8,368 nt of DNA from assembly GCA_900754255.1 (NCBI GenBank), contig CAAECI010000041.1, forward strand, positions 1-8,368, in the 5' to 3' direction. The notes under the pieces were generated by a model, which had not been told where the DNA came from, ran no database searches, and worked only from the letters and a program-made list of their open reading frames with translations. Below are positions 1 to 5,577 of the stretch, in pieces. The translations under genes were made by a program, and so were the position numbers. The stretch is from an uncultured Succinivibrio sp. Lineage in GTDB: Bacteria; Pseudomonadota; Gammaproteobacteria; Enterobacterales; Succinivibrionaceae. Each line of letters opens with the position of its first letter. Positions within the stretch are counted from its first letter, which is position 1.

Positions 1-1322
1 GTGGGGATTATTTAGGGGCTACCATTCAGGTGATCCCCCATATTACCAATGCTATTAAGGAAAAAATACTGGAAGGTGCGGAAGGGAACGACATCACCTT
101 AGTTGAGATCGGCGGAACCGTAGGTGATATTGAATCTCAACCTTTCCTTGAGGCTATTCGTCAGTTGGCCGTGGAAATAGGCCGTGAGAATGCTATGTTC
201 ATGCATCTTACATTGGTGCCTTATCTCAAGACCTCGGGTGAAGTAAAAACCAAACCCACACAGCATTCAGTCAAGGAACTGCTTTCTATAGGTATTCAGC
301 CTGACGTATTGGTATTGCGTTCTGAGGTTTCAATACCTCCTCATGAGCGTCACAAGATTGCCATGTTCTGCAATGTGCCAGAAAGAGCAGTAATCTCCAT
401 GCAGGATGTTGATTCCATTTATAAGATCCCAGCTATGCTCAAGAGCCAGTATCTTGATCAGTTGGTTGTAGATCGTTTCGGTTTCAAGTGTAAAGAAGCA
501 GATCTCTCCGATTGGGAGCAGGTGCTTTACCAGCAGGCCAATACTGTAGGTGAAGTAAATATAGGTATGGTCGGCAAGTATGTTGAATTGCATGATGCTT
601 ATAAATCAGTTAATGAGGCTTTGAAACACGGCGGTTTAAAGAATCGTCTGTCAGTCAAAATTAAATATATCGATTCCGAAGATGTCGAGGTAAAGGGCGA
701 AGAGGTGCTTCAGGGATTGGATGCCATTTTGGTGCCGGGCGGTTTCGGTTCTCGTGGAGTTGAAGGAAAAATCCGCGCTGCCAAGTATGCGCGCGAGAAT
801 GATATCCCTTATTTGGGGATCTGCCTTGGCATGCAGGTTGCGATCATCGAATATGCTCGTGATAAGGCGGGAATGGAAGGGGCTAATTCAACTGAATTCA
901 ATCCCAGTACAAAGTACCCGGTTGTTGGACTTATAACCGAGTGGTTGGATGAGGCTGGTCGTGTGGAAAAACGTTCCGGAGCTTCAGATTTAGGCGGCAC
1001 CATGCGTCTGGGCGGGCAATTGTGTCATCTTAAGGAAGGCTCTTTGGTACGCAAGCTATACGGCAGTGATGATATAGTTGAACGTCATCGTCACCGTTAC
1101 GAGGTTAATAACAACCTGATCGGCAAGTTAGAAAAAGCTGGATTGAAGGTGGCGGGTCTGTCTACAGACAATAAATTGGTAGAGTGCATTGAATTGCCTG
1201 ATCACCCTTGGTATATAGGAGTACAGTTCCATCCGGAATTCACTTCTAATCCTCGTGCGGGACATCCTTTATTTATTGGATTTATTAAAGCCGCTAAAGA
1301 ATATCAGGATAAAAATCGCTGA
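1..1322 (+). CDS. pyrG: CTP synthase (glutamine-hydrolysing), 5'-truncated by window edge
   Basis: CTP synthase aminates UTP to CTP in the cytoplasm, using ATP and ammonia released from glutamine. The reading frame is open from base 3 and begins GDYLGAT, matching E. coli PyrG from about residue 106, so the true start lies left of the window. The first GTG (base 30) is an internal Val codon, not a start. About 439 residues are present and align with E. coli without visible gaps. The synthetase domain shows VEIGGTVGDIES with the Mg-binding Glu equivalent to E140, and KTKPTQ of the UTP/CTP site. The class I glutamine amidotransferase domain has nucleophile Cys in GICLGMQ (codon 822-824, E. coli C379) and HPE of the triad near the end (E. 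coli H515/E517). It ends TGA at 1320-1322. All key residues visible are intact. In many relatives eno follows directly; here ftsB does. Confidence 0.97.
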   Translation, partial: GDYLGATIQVIPHITNAIKEKILEGAEGNDITLVEIGGTVGDIESQPFLEAIRQLAVEIGRENAMFMHLTLVPYLKTSGEVKTKPTQHSVKELLSIGIQPDVLVLRSEVSIPPHERHKIAMFCNVPERAVISMQDVDSIYKIPAMLKSQYLDQLVVDRFGFKCKEADLSDWEQVLYQQANTVGEVNIGMVGKYVELHDAYKSVNEALKHGGLKNRLSVKIKYIDSEDVEVKGEEVLQGLDAILVPGGFGSRGVEGKIRAAKYARENDIPYLGICLGMQVAIIEYARDKAGMEGANSTEFNPSTKYPVVGLITEWLDEAGRVEKRSGASDLGGTMRLGGQLCHLKEGSLVRKLYGSDDIVERHRHRYEVNNNLIGKLEKAGLKVAGLSTDNKLVECIELPDHPWYIGVQFHPEFTSNPRAGHPLFIGFIKAAKEYQDKNR

Positions 1323-1326
1323 TATA

Positions 1327-1354
1327 CAAAGATCCGGTATAAGCCGGATCTTTG
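1327..1354 (+). terminator. Strong hairpin between pyrG and ftsB (possible terminator or attenuator)
   Basis: A perfect 11-bp inverted repeat, CAAAGATCCGG at 1327-1337 and CCGGATCTTTG at 1344-1354, encloses the 6-base loop TATAAG. With one bulged A, four more A/T pairs can form outside it (1322-1325 with 1355-1358). It begins five bases after the pyrG stop, where a terminator would be expected. However, the only T run (TCTTT) lies inside the 3' arm and no U tract follows, so it is not a textbook intrinsic terminator. It could cause partial termination, protect a 3' end, or mark an RNA processing site. The ftsB ribosome binding site GAGGA (1359-1363) lies immediately downstream, so the extended stem could also affect ftsB translation. 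The structure is certain at sequence level; its function is inferred. Confidence 0.55.
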
Positions 1355-1369
1355 ATATGAGGACAAACG

Positions 1370-1672
1370 ATGAAATTTCTGTCTCTGCTGGTGGTTTTAT
1401 GCATAGGCTATGTGTCATATGATACATGGTTCGGTAGAAATGGCGTCGAGCAATTTCGTATTGTTTCTGCGCAGGTAGCAGAGGCAAAACAAAAATCAGA
1501 AAAGCTCACCATGCGCAATCAGGCTGTTCTTGACGAAATTGCTGATCTTAACCAAGATAACCTTACGATCGAAGAATTGGCTCGGGATGATTTGGGAATG
1601 ATCAAAAATGGAGAGACCTTTTACAGAGTGATAGAATCGGCGTCCTATTCCGCTGGGAAAAGGAGTAGGTAG
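1370..1672 (+). CDS. ftsB: Cell division protein FtsB
   Basis: FtsB is a small bitopic inner-membrane protein of the FtsQLB divisome subcomplex, which triggers septal peptidoglycan synthesis by FtsWI. The 100-residue product (E. coli 103) has a short cytoplasmic N-terminus, a transmembrane helix at about residues 3-19, and the conserved WFGRNG at 20-25. A periplasmic coiled coil follows (about 30-62), with Glu56 and Asp59 aligned to the E. coli control region. The family signature ARDDLGMIKNGETFYR occupies 71-86. Numbering is collinear with E. coli throughout. Start ATG 1370 has GAGGA at 1359-1363, six bases upstream. The stop is three bases before ispD, so the two are almost certainly cotranscribed, as the ftsB-ispD pair commonly is. 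No promoter was evident in the 47-base gap, so transcription probably enters from pyrG or from a promoter inside it. Confidence 0.95.
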   Translation: MKFLSLLVVLCIGYVSYDTWFGRNGVEQFRIVSAQVAEAKQKSEKLTMRNQAVLDEIADLNQDNLTIEELARDDLGMIKNGETFYRVIESASYSAGKRSR

Positions 1673-1675
1673 ATC

Positions 1676-2395
1676 ATGAGCTGCCTTGCGGATGTTGTGA
1701 TCCCTGCAGCCGGAGTCGGCAAACGAATGGGGGCTTCAATACCTAAGCAGTACATTAAACTTGGGAATTTAACCGTACTTGAGCGGACCTGTGAAATTTT
1801 CCTTAATGATCCCCATATTGCGCATGTAATAGTGGCCGTCAGTCCAGAAGATCCTTTTTATCAACTTTTACCTTTATCTTCACATCATAAGGTTGTTACG
1901 GTTGAGGGAGGTAAAGAGCGGGCTAACAGTGTTTTCAATGCACTTAAATATGTGACTACACCGTATGTGGTTGTTCATGATGCAGCAAGGCCTTTGTTGC
2001 ACACTGATGATCTGCAAACTTTACTTAATGCTGGATTTAATATTCCGGACGGTGCTATTCTCGCAGTCAAAATGTCAGATACGGTAAAAGCCTCTCTTTT
2101 GCAGCAAAATGGTGAGTTTGTGGTTGAAAGAACCGTGCCTAGAGAGCATTTGTGGAGAGCTCTTACCCCGCAAATGTTCAAAACAGATATTCTTACCGAA
2201 GCGATGGAAGCGGCTTTTTTAAAAAACGAAGCGATTACCGACGAAGCCTCGGCTGTAGAGTGTATAGGCCTGCACCCTTCTCTTGTTGAATGTTGTCATC
2301 CCAATTTTAAACTTACCTCGCCAAGCGATTTGATGCTGGCACAAGCTCTTTTGCATTTTGAAGGAAAATATGATCAGGATCGGACACGGCTTTGA
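1676..2395 (+). CDS. ispD: 2-C-methyl-D-erythritol 4-phosphate cytidylyltransferase
   Basis: IspD transfers CMP from CTP to methylerythritol 4-phosphate, an early step of the non-mevalonate isoprenoid pathway, in the cytoplasm. The 239-residue product (E. coli 236) has the nucleotidyltransferase loop PAAGVGKRM near the N-terminus. Arg17 and Lys24 (in PKQY) correspond to E. coli R20 and K27. HDAARP at 101-106 carries the metal-binding Asp102. SDT (Thr136), TVPR (Arg156) and FKLT (Lys212) match E. coli T140, R157 and K213, so the active site looks complete. Start ATG 1676 is preceded by AGGAG at 1661-1665, ten bases away. The gene lies three bases after ftsB and its last 26 bases overlap ispF in another frame, suggesting coupled synthesis of two enzymes of the same pathway. 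Confidence 0.96.
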   Translation: MSCLADVVIPAAGVGKRMGASIPKQYIKLGNLTVLERTCEIFLNDPHIAHVIVAVSPEDPFYQLLPLSSHHKVVTVEGGKERANSVFNALKYVTTPYVVVHDAARPLLHTDDLQTLLNAGFNIPDGAILAVKMSDTVKASLLQQNGEFVVERTVPREHLWRALTPQMFKTDILTEAMEAAFLKNEAITDEASAVECIGLHPSLVECCHPNFKLTSPSDLMLAQALLHFEGKYDQDRTRL

Positions 2396-2849
2396 CGTAC
2401 ATAGATTTGGGGGAAATGGTCCTTGTGTTTTGGGGGGAGTAAAAGTTCCTTTCGAACGCGGGTTAGTTGCTCATTCTGACGGAGATGTAGTTTTACATGC
2501 AATCTCTGATGCTCTGCTCGGAGCATTGGCTCTGGGTGATATAGGCCATTTCTATCCTGATAATGATGATCGCTTTTTAAATATTGATAGCCGCAAACTC
2601 TTACGAGATGTATTTTCTAAAATAAAAACACAGGGATATAGGGTTGTTAATGTGGATGTTACTGTGATGGCTCAGGTTCCTAAAATGGCTCCTTATGAAT
2701 TGCAGATGCGGAATAATGTTGCGGATGATTTGGAATTGTCTTTAGGTTGCGTAAGTATAAAGGCAACTACTACGGAAAAGCTAGGGTTCACCGGTCGCGG
2801 AGAAGGAATTGCCGTTGAAGCCGTTTGTTTGCTCAGCGACGGTGAATAG
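2370..2849 (+). CDS. ispF: 2-C-methyl-D-erythritol 2,4-cyclodiphosphate synthase
   Basis: IspF converts CDP-methylerythritol 2-phosphate to methylerythritol 2,4-cyclodiphosphate with loss of CMP; the enzyme is a trimer. The product from ATG 2370 is 159 residues, the same length as E. coli IspF. Metal ligands Asp9 and His11 lie in GHGFDVH, His43 follows HSDGDV, and the C-terminal signature KATTTEKLGFTGRGEG is intact with Glu136. An in-frame TTG at 2358 would add four residues but has no family support. ATG 2370 has AAGGA at 2361-2365, four bases upstream, inside the end of ispD. The 26-base overlap with ispD is longer than the one-base overlap in E. coli. In many gammaproteobacteria truD, surE and pcm come next; here a membrane-protein gene starts eight bases after the stop. 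Confidence 0.96.
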   Translation: MIRIGHGFDVHRFGGNGPCVLGGVKVPFERGLVAHSDGDVVLHAISDALLGALALGDIGHFYPDNDDRFLNIDSRKLLRDVFSKIKTQGYRVVNVDVTVMAQVPKMAPYELQMRNNVADDLELSLGCVSIKATTTEKLGFTGRGEGIAVEAVCLLSDGE

Positions 2850-2857
2850 AGATCATT

Positions 2858-3502
2858 ATGAGCATAGCTTTAGAATCATTTAATATTTTTGGCCGCATGT
2901 ACGATATGTGCATCAGATTGGCAGCCCATCCCAAGGCCGTTTGGTTTTTGAGCATAAATAGTTTTATTGAATCGGTATTTTGGCCCATACCGCCAGATGT
3001 TATGTTGGCGCCTATGTGTTTGGCCCGCCCCAATAAGGCTTATTATTATGCATTTGTTGCCGTACTGTCGTCTGTGTTGGGGGCAATCTGCGGGTATTAT
3101 TTGGGCTACTTCATCTATGATCCTTATATAAAGGACTTAATTGAGTATACGGGACAGCAGCACAATGTGGCTGTCGTACGCAGTTGGTTTGCTATGGAAT
3201 ACGGTGTGCTTATGATTTTTGTCGGAGCCTTTACGCCAATACCGTATAAAATCATAGCCGTAACATCGGGAGTAATGGCTGCTGAAAGTTTTATGCAGAT
3301 AGGCTCTACCGGCATGCTGTCAATATTGATTTTTGTCCCTGTGTCATTGGCGGGACGAGGATTGCGCTTCTTTCTTGAGGCTGGGGTCATATCCTGGGGC
3401 GGCGAGAGAATGGAAAGAGTCGTCAGACGTTATATAGATGTAATAGGTTGGGCCTTGGTCGGGATTATTTCAATTTATGTACTTTACAAAGTCATTATTT
3501 AA
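2858..3502 (+). CDS. YqaA-like inner-membrane protein of the DedA/SNARE-associated superfamily
   Basis: This is a 214-residue polytopic membrane protein. Hydrophobic segments lie at about 62-86, 116-136, 148-166 and 194-212, with a re-entrant-like stretch near 30-50. Two motifs mark the YqaA branch of the DedA (VTT/SNARE-associated) superfamily: SFIESVFWPIPPDVML at 35-50 and FTPIPYKIIAVTSGV at 125-139. The paired Glu/Pro-Pro and Thr-Pro-x-Pro elements resemble the two symmetric loops of DedA transporters. Some DedA proteins recycle undecaprenyl phosphate; the substrate of YqaA proteins is not established, so any lipid-transport role here is inference. Start ATG 2858 has only a weak AGAG at 2848-2851, overlapping the ispF stop, so translation may be coupled to ispF. 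A gene of this type often lies just before nlpD in Shewanella- or Aeromonas-like genomes. Its last 26 bases overlap nlpD. Confidence 0.85.
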   Translation: MSIALESFNIFGRMYDMCIRLAAHPKAVWFLSINSFIESVFWPIPPDVMLAPMCLARPNKAYYYAFVAVLSSVLGAICGYYLGYFIYDPYIKDLIEYTGQQHNVAVVRSWFAMEYGVLMIFVGAFTPIPYKIIAVTSGVMAAESFMQIGSTGMLSILIFVPVSLAGRGLRFFLEAGVISWGGERMERVVRRYIDVIGWALVGIISIYVLYKVII

Positions 3503-4592
3503 TTTCAGGATTGCTGCGCCTATCTTTCTAGCGGCTTTATCTTGCCTTTTTTTCGCAGGATGTATTTCAAATAATACTTCCGGCAATGCTAATGTGATTG
3601 TTGAAGATGCCAGAAGCGGAAAGAATCGCAGTACAGCAGGTACAGTCACACCAGTGTCTAATTCCGTTTTATCAAGACGTACAGTAAATGCACAAAAGCG
3701 TAATTTTCAAGAGCAACCGTTAGGAACAAGCTCAGCTCCGTCGGGCGGAACCGATTATCGCGTGGTACAGGGGGATACCTTATTTTCAATTGCATTTCGT
3801 TACGGCAAAAGCTACCAAGCCTTGGCCCAAGAAAACAATATTGCTCCTCCCTATAACATCAAGGTCGGGGACATAATTCATATAAACGGATCTTCAACCG
3901 AGCAGGATACGGCAAGTTCTTCGCAAAGAGGCTCATATACCGTCAAGAAGGGAGACACTTTAACGTCGGTTGCCAAAGCTCATAATTTGCCACCTTCGGC
4001 CATTGTGCGCGTAAATAACTTGGTATATCCGTATAAATTGGTTCCAGGACAGAATTTAATACTTGAAGATCCAGATGCCAAACGCAAGATAGAAAAAAGT
4101 GAACAGAAGATTGTACCAGTTGCTGGTGACAATGAAAGCTTAGTTACGTCTTCGTCTGCTCAAGGAAATGTTTCTTCTAATGATCCTGTAAAGGTTGTTT
4201 CTGGGCGTACCCGCACTGCGGGAGGAGTGGTTTGGATGTGGCCTACTTCCGGAAAGGTTGTTAAAGGATTCAGTCTTCAGGAAAACGGAAATAAGGGAAT
4301 AGATATTGCCGGTACGCGTGGACAAAATGTTATGTCTGCAGCCGACGGTCAGGTGGTTTATTCAGGATCTGCCTTAAGAGGCTATGGAAAGTTGATCATT
4401 GTGAACCATGACAATGAATATCTTTCCGCATATGCTCATAATGATAAACTCTTAGTAAAAGAAGGTCAGAAGGTAAAACGCGGACAAGTAATTGCAAACA
4501 TGGGATCCACTGATGCCAGTAGAGTCCAGTTGCACTTTGAAATACGCTACAAAGGTAAATCCGTAAATCCTTTGGGATATCTTCCTAAATAA
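3477..4592 (+). CDS. nlpD: NlpD lipoprotein: murein hydrolase activator with two LysM domains and a degenerate LytM domain
   Basis: NlpD is an envelope lipoprotein that recruits and activates periplasmic N-acetylmuramoyl-L-alanine amidases such as AmiC for septum splitting. The 371-residue product has a lipoprotein signal peptide (1-28) ending LFFAGC, with Cys29 the lipidation site. A Ser/Asn-rich linker follows, then LysM 1 (about 94-136, YRVVQGDTLFSIA), LysM 2 (about 154-196, YTVKKGDTLTSVA), another linker, and a LytM/M23 domain (about 260-368). In M23 the first metal His is Asn272 (NKGID) and the first His of the HxH motif is Gln351 (QLHFE), so it should not be catalytic, as in E. coli NlpD. 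E. coli NlpD has one LysM. Start ATG 3477 is the only good start in frame: a stop lies upstream at 3444 and no other ATG precedes the signal peptide. Its ribosome binding site is weak (GGGA 3461-3464), suggesting coupling to the overlapping upstream gene. Confidence 0.94.
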   Translation: MYFTKSLFNFRIAAPIFLAALSCLFFAGCISNNTSGNANVIVEDARSGKNRSTAGTVTPVSNSVLSRRTVNAQKRNFQEQPLGTSSAPSGGTDYRVVQGDTLFSIAFRYGKSYQALAQENNIAPPYNIKVGDIIHINGSSTEQDTASSSQRGSYTVKKGDTLTSVAKAHNLPPSAIVRVNNLVYPYKLVPGQNLILEDPDAKRKIEKSEQKIVPVAGDNESLVTSSSAQGNVSSNDPVKVVSGRTRTAGGVVWMWPTSGKVVKGFSLQENGNKGIDIAGTRGQNVMSAADGQVVYSGSALRGYGKLIIVNHDNEYLSAYAHNDKLLVKEGQKVKRGQVIANMGSTDASRVQLHFEIRYKGKSVNPLGYLPK

Positions 4593-4605
4593 CAATTGTA
4601 ATAAT

Positions 4606-4647
4606 GGAGGGTTGCATGCCGAAAGATGCAAAACAAATCTTGCATGC
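4606..4647 (+). promoter_or_regulatory. rpoS translation initiation region with alternative hairpins
   Basis: A strong Shine-Dalgarno sequence, GGAGGG at 4606-4611, precedes ATG 4616. Three mutually complementary elements cover the start: TTGCATGC (4612-4619, containing the ATG), ATGCAA (4626-4631) and TTGCATGC again (4640-4647). Element 2 can pair over six bases with element 1 or with the first six bases of element 3, each time closing an 8-base loop. Elements 1 and 3 can also pair through self-complementary GCATGC. Pairing 1:2 or 1:3 buries the start codon, whereas 2:3 leaves it free. Control of rpoS translation by leader pairing is established in E. coli, though there it uses a long leader, Hfq and small RNAs. 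A regulatory role for these repeats here is inference. Confidence 0.4.
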
Positions 4648-5566
4648 GGACCAAGGAAAAACGGTCAATTCTAAACGCAGGGCTAAAAAAAAGTCACCCA
4701 ATTTAGATTTACTGTCGGCGTATTTGCAATCGATTCGCAAATATCCATTGCTCACTCATGAGCAGGAAATAGACTGTGGACATAGAATAAGGCAGAAGGA
4801 TAAATCTGCTTTTGATGCCTTGATCACATCGAATTTGCGCCTTGTTGTAAATATATGTAAGGAATATCGATCTCGCGGTATACCTTTGTTGGATCTTATT
4901 GAAGAGGGCAATATAGGTTTGATTCATGCTGTGGAGAAATTTGATCCAGATCGGGGATTCCGCTTTTCCACTTATGCTACATGGTGGATACGACAGTCTG
5001 TAGAGCAGGCTATATCCAAACAATCTCGTATGATCCGTCTTCCTGTACATATCATTAAGGAATTGAATTCCATTTTGCAAATAAAACGAAAATTACAAAA
5101 GGAACTTCATGATGAGCATGTTCCAGTGAAGGTAATTGCTGAAGCAGCTGGAAGTGATCCAGACCGAGTCATTCGCATGTTGTCGTTGGTTGACGGTGTA
5201 ACCTCTGTTGAAAATCATTCCGTCGGAAAGGACGGTGATAATGATATGTCTCTTCTGGATATTATTCCGGATGTAAGTATAGAAAATCCAGATCAAAGTC
5301 TCTATCGCGAGGAAACGGCCAAATTTGTTCATCTCTGGTTTAATTCTTTGAATCCTCGTCAGCAGAAGGTTGTATTGGGAAGATTTGGATTGTTCGGAAA
5401 TGAGGAAATGACGCTAGAGGACATCGGCATCGATGTTAATCTGACTCGCGAGCGCGTACGCCAAATTCAGAATGACGTGATATATTCTCTGCGTAAGTAC
5501 TGCAAAGAGCACGGTATTGATGCCGAATATTTCTCTGGCATTAGAGTTTCTAAAAAGGGTAGTTGA
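4616..5566 (+). CDS. rpoS: RNA polymerase sigma factor RpoS (sigma-38)
   Basis: RpoS directs RNA polymerase to general-stress and stationary-phase promoters. From ATG 4616 the product has 316 residues (E. coli 330). Region 1.2 begins near residue 31 (LLSAYLQSIRKYPLLT). Region 2 covers about 70-135, with LLDLIEEGN and the -10 recognition helix FRFSTYATWWIRQ. Region 3 follows with RLPVHIIKELN, where Lys148 matches E. coli K173. Region 4 carries a helix-turn-helix near 266-285 with LTRERVRQIQ. An ATG at 4604 is in frame, but it precedes and would overlap the Shine-Dalgarno, so 4616 is preferred. Placement between nlpD and a convergent mutS supports RpoS over RpoD or RpoH. The N-terminal 30 residues are short and basic (KRRAKKK at 20-26), unlike the acidic E. 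coli end, and about ten residues extend past the usual C-terminus. By analogy its promoter may lie within nlpD; I could not pinpoint one. Confidence 0.92.
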   Translation: MPKDAKQILHADQGKTVNSKRRAKKKSPNLDLLSAYLQSIRKYPLLTHEQEIDCGHRIRQKDKSAFDALITSNLRLVVNICKEYRSRGIPLLDLIEEGNIGLIHAVEKFDPDRGFRFSTYATWWIRQSVEQAISKQSRMIRLPVHIIKELNSILQIKRKLQKELHDEHVPVKVIAEAAGSDPDRVIRMLSLVDGVTSVENHSVGKDGDNDMSLLDIIPDVSIENPDQSLYREETAKFVHLWFNSLNPRQQKVVLGRFGLFGNEEMTLEDIGIDVNLTRERVRQIQNDVIYSLRKYCKEHGIDAEYFSGIRVSKKGS

Positions 5567-5577
5567 TATAACCTCAT

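Noticed and set aside
30..32. GTG as the start of pyrG
   Set aside because: The frame continues upstream to the window edge with conserved PyrG residues, so this is internal Val115 (E. coli numbering).
330..593. Antisense open frame of 87 codons inside pyrG
   Set aside because: Opposite strictly conserved CTP synthase sequence, with no independent start signal or domain.
2358..2369. TTG start for ispF giving four extra residues
   Set aside because: ATG 2370 has a closer ribosome binding site and gives the exact family length and N-terminus.
4591..4610. AT-rich palindrome ACAATTGT and AATAAT between nlpD and rpoS as a promoter or operator
   Set aside because: Only eight bases are perfectly symmetric, no -35 is well spaced, and it sits directly against the ribosome binding site; likely ordinary AT-rich spacing.
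4604..4615. ATG 4604 as the rpoS start
   Set aside because: It precedes and overlaps the strong GGAGGG that serves ATG 4616, and has no comparable site of its own.
4709..5080. Antisense open frame of 123 codons inside rpoS
   Set aside because: It lies wholly opposite conserved sigma region 1.2-2.4 codons, has no ribosome binding site that I can see and resembles no family; it is a by-product of the rpoS codons.
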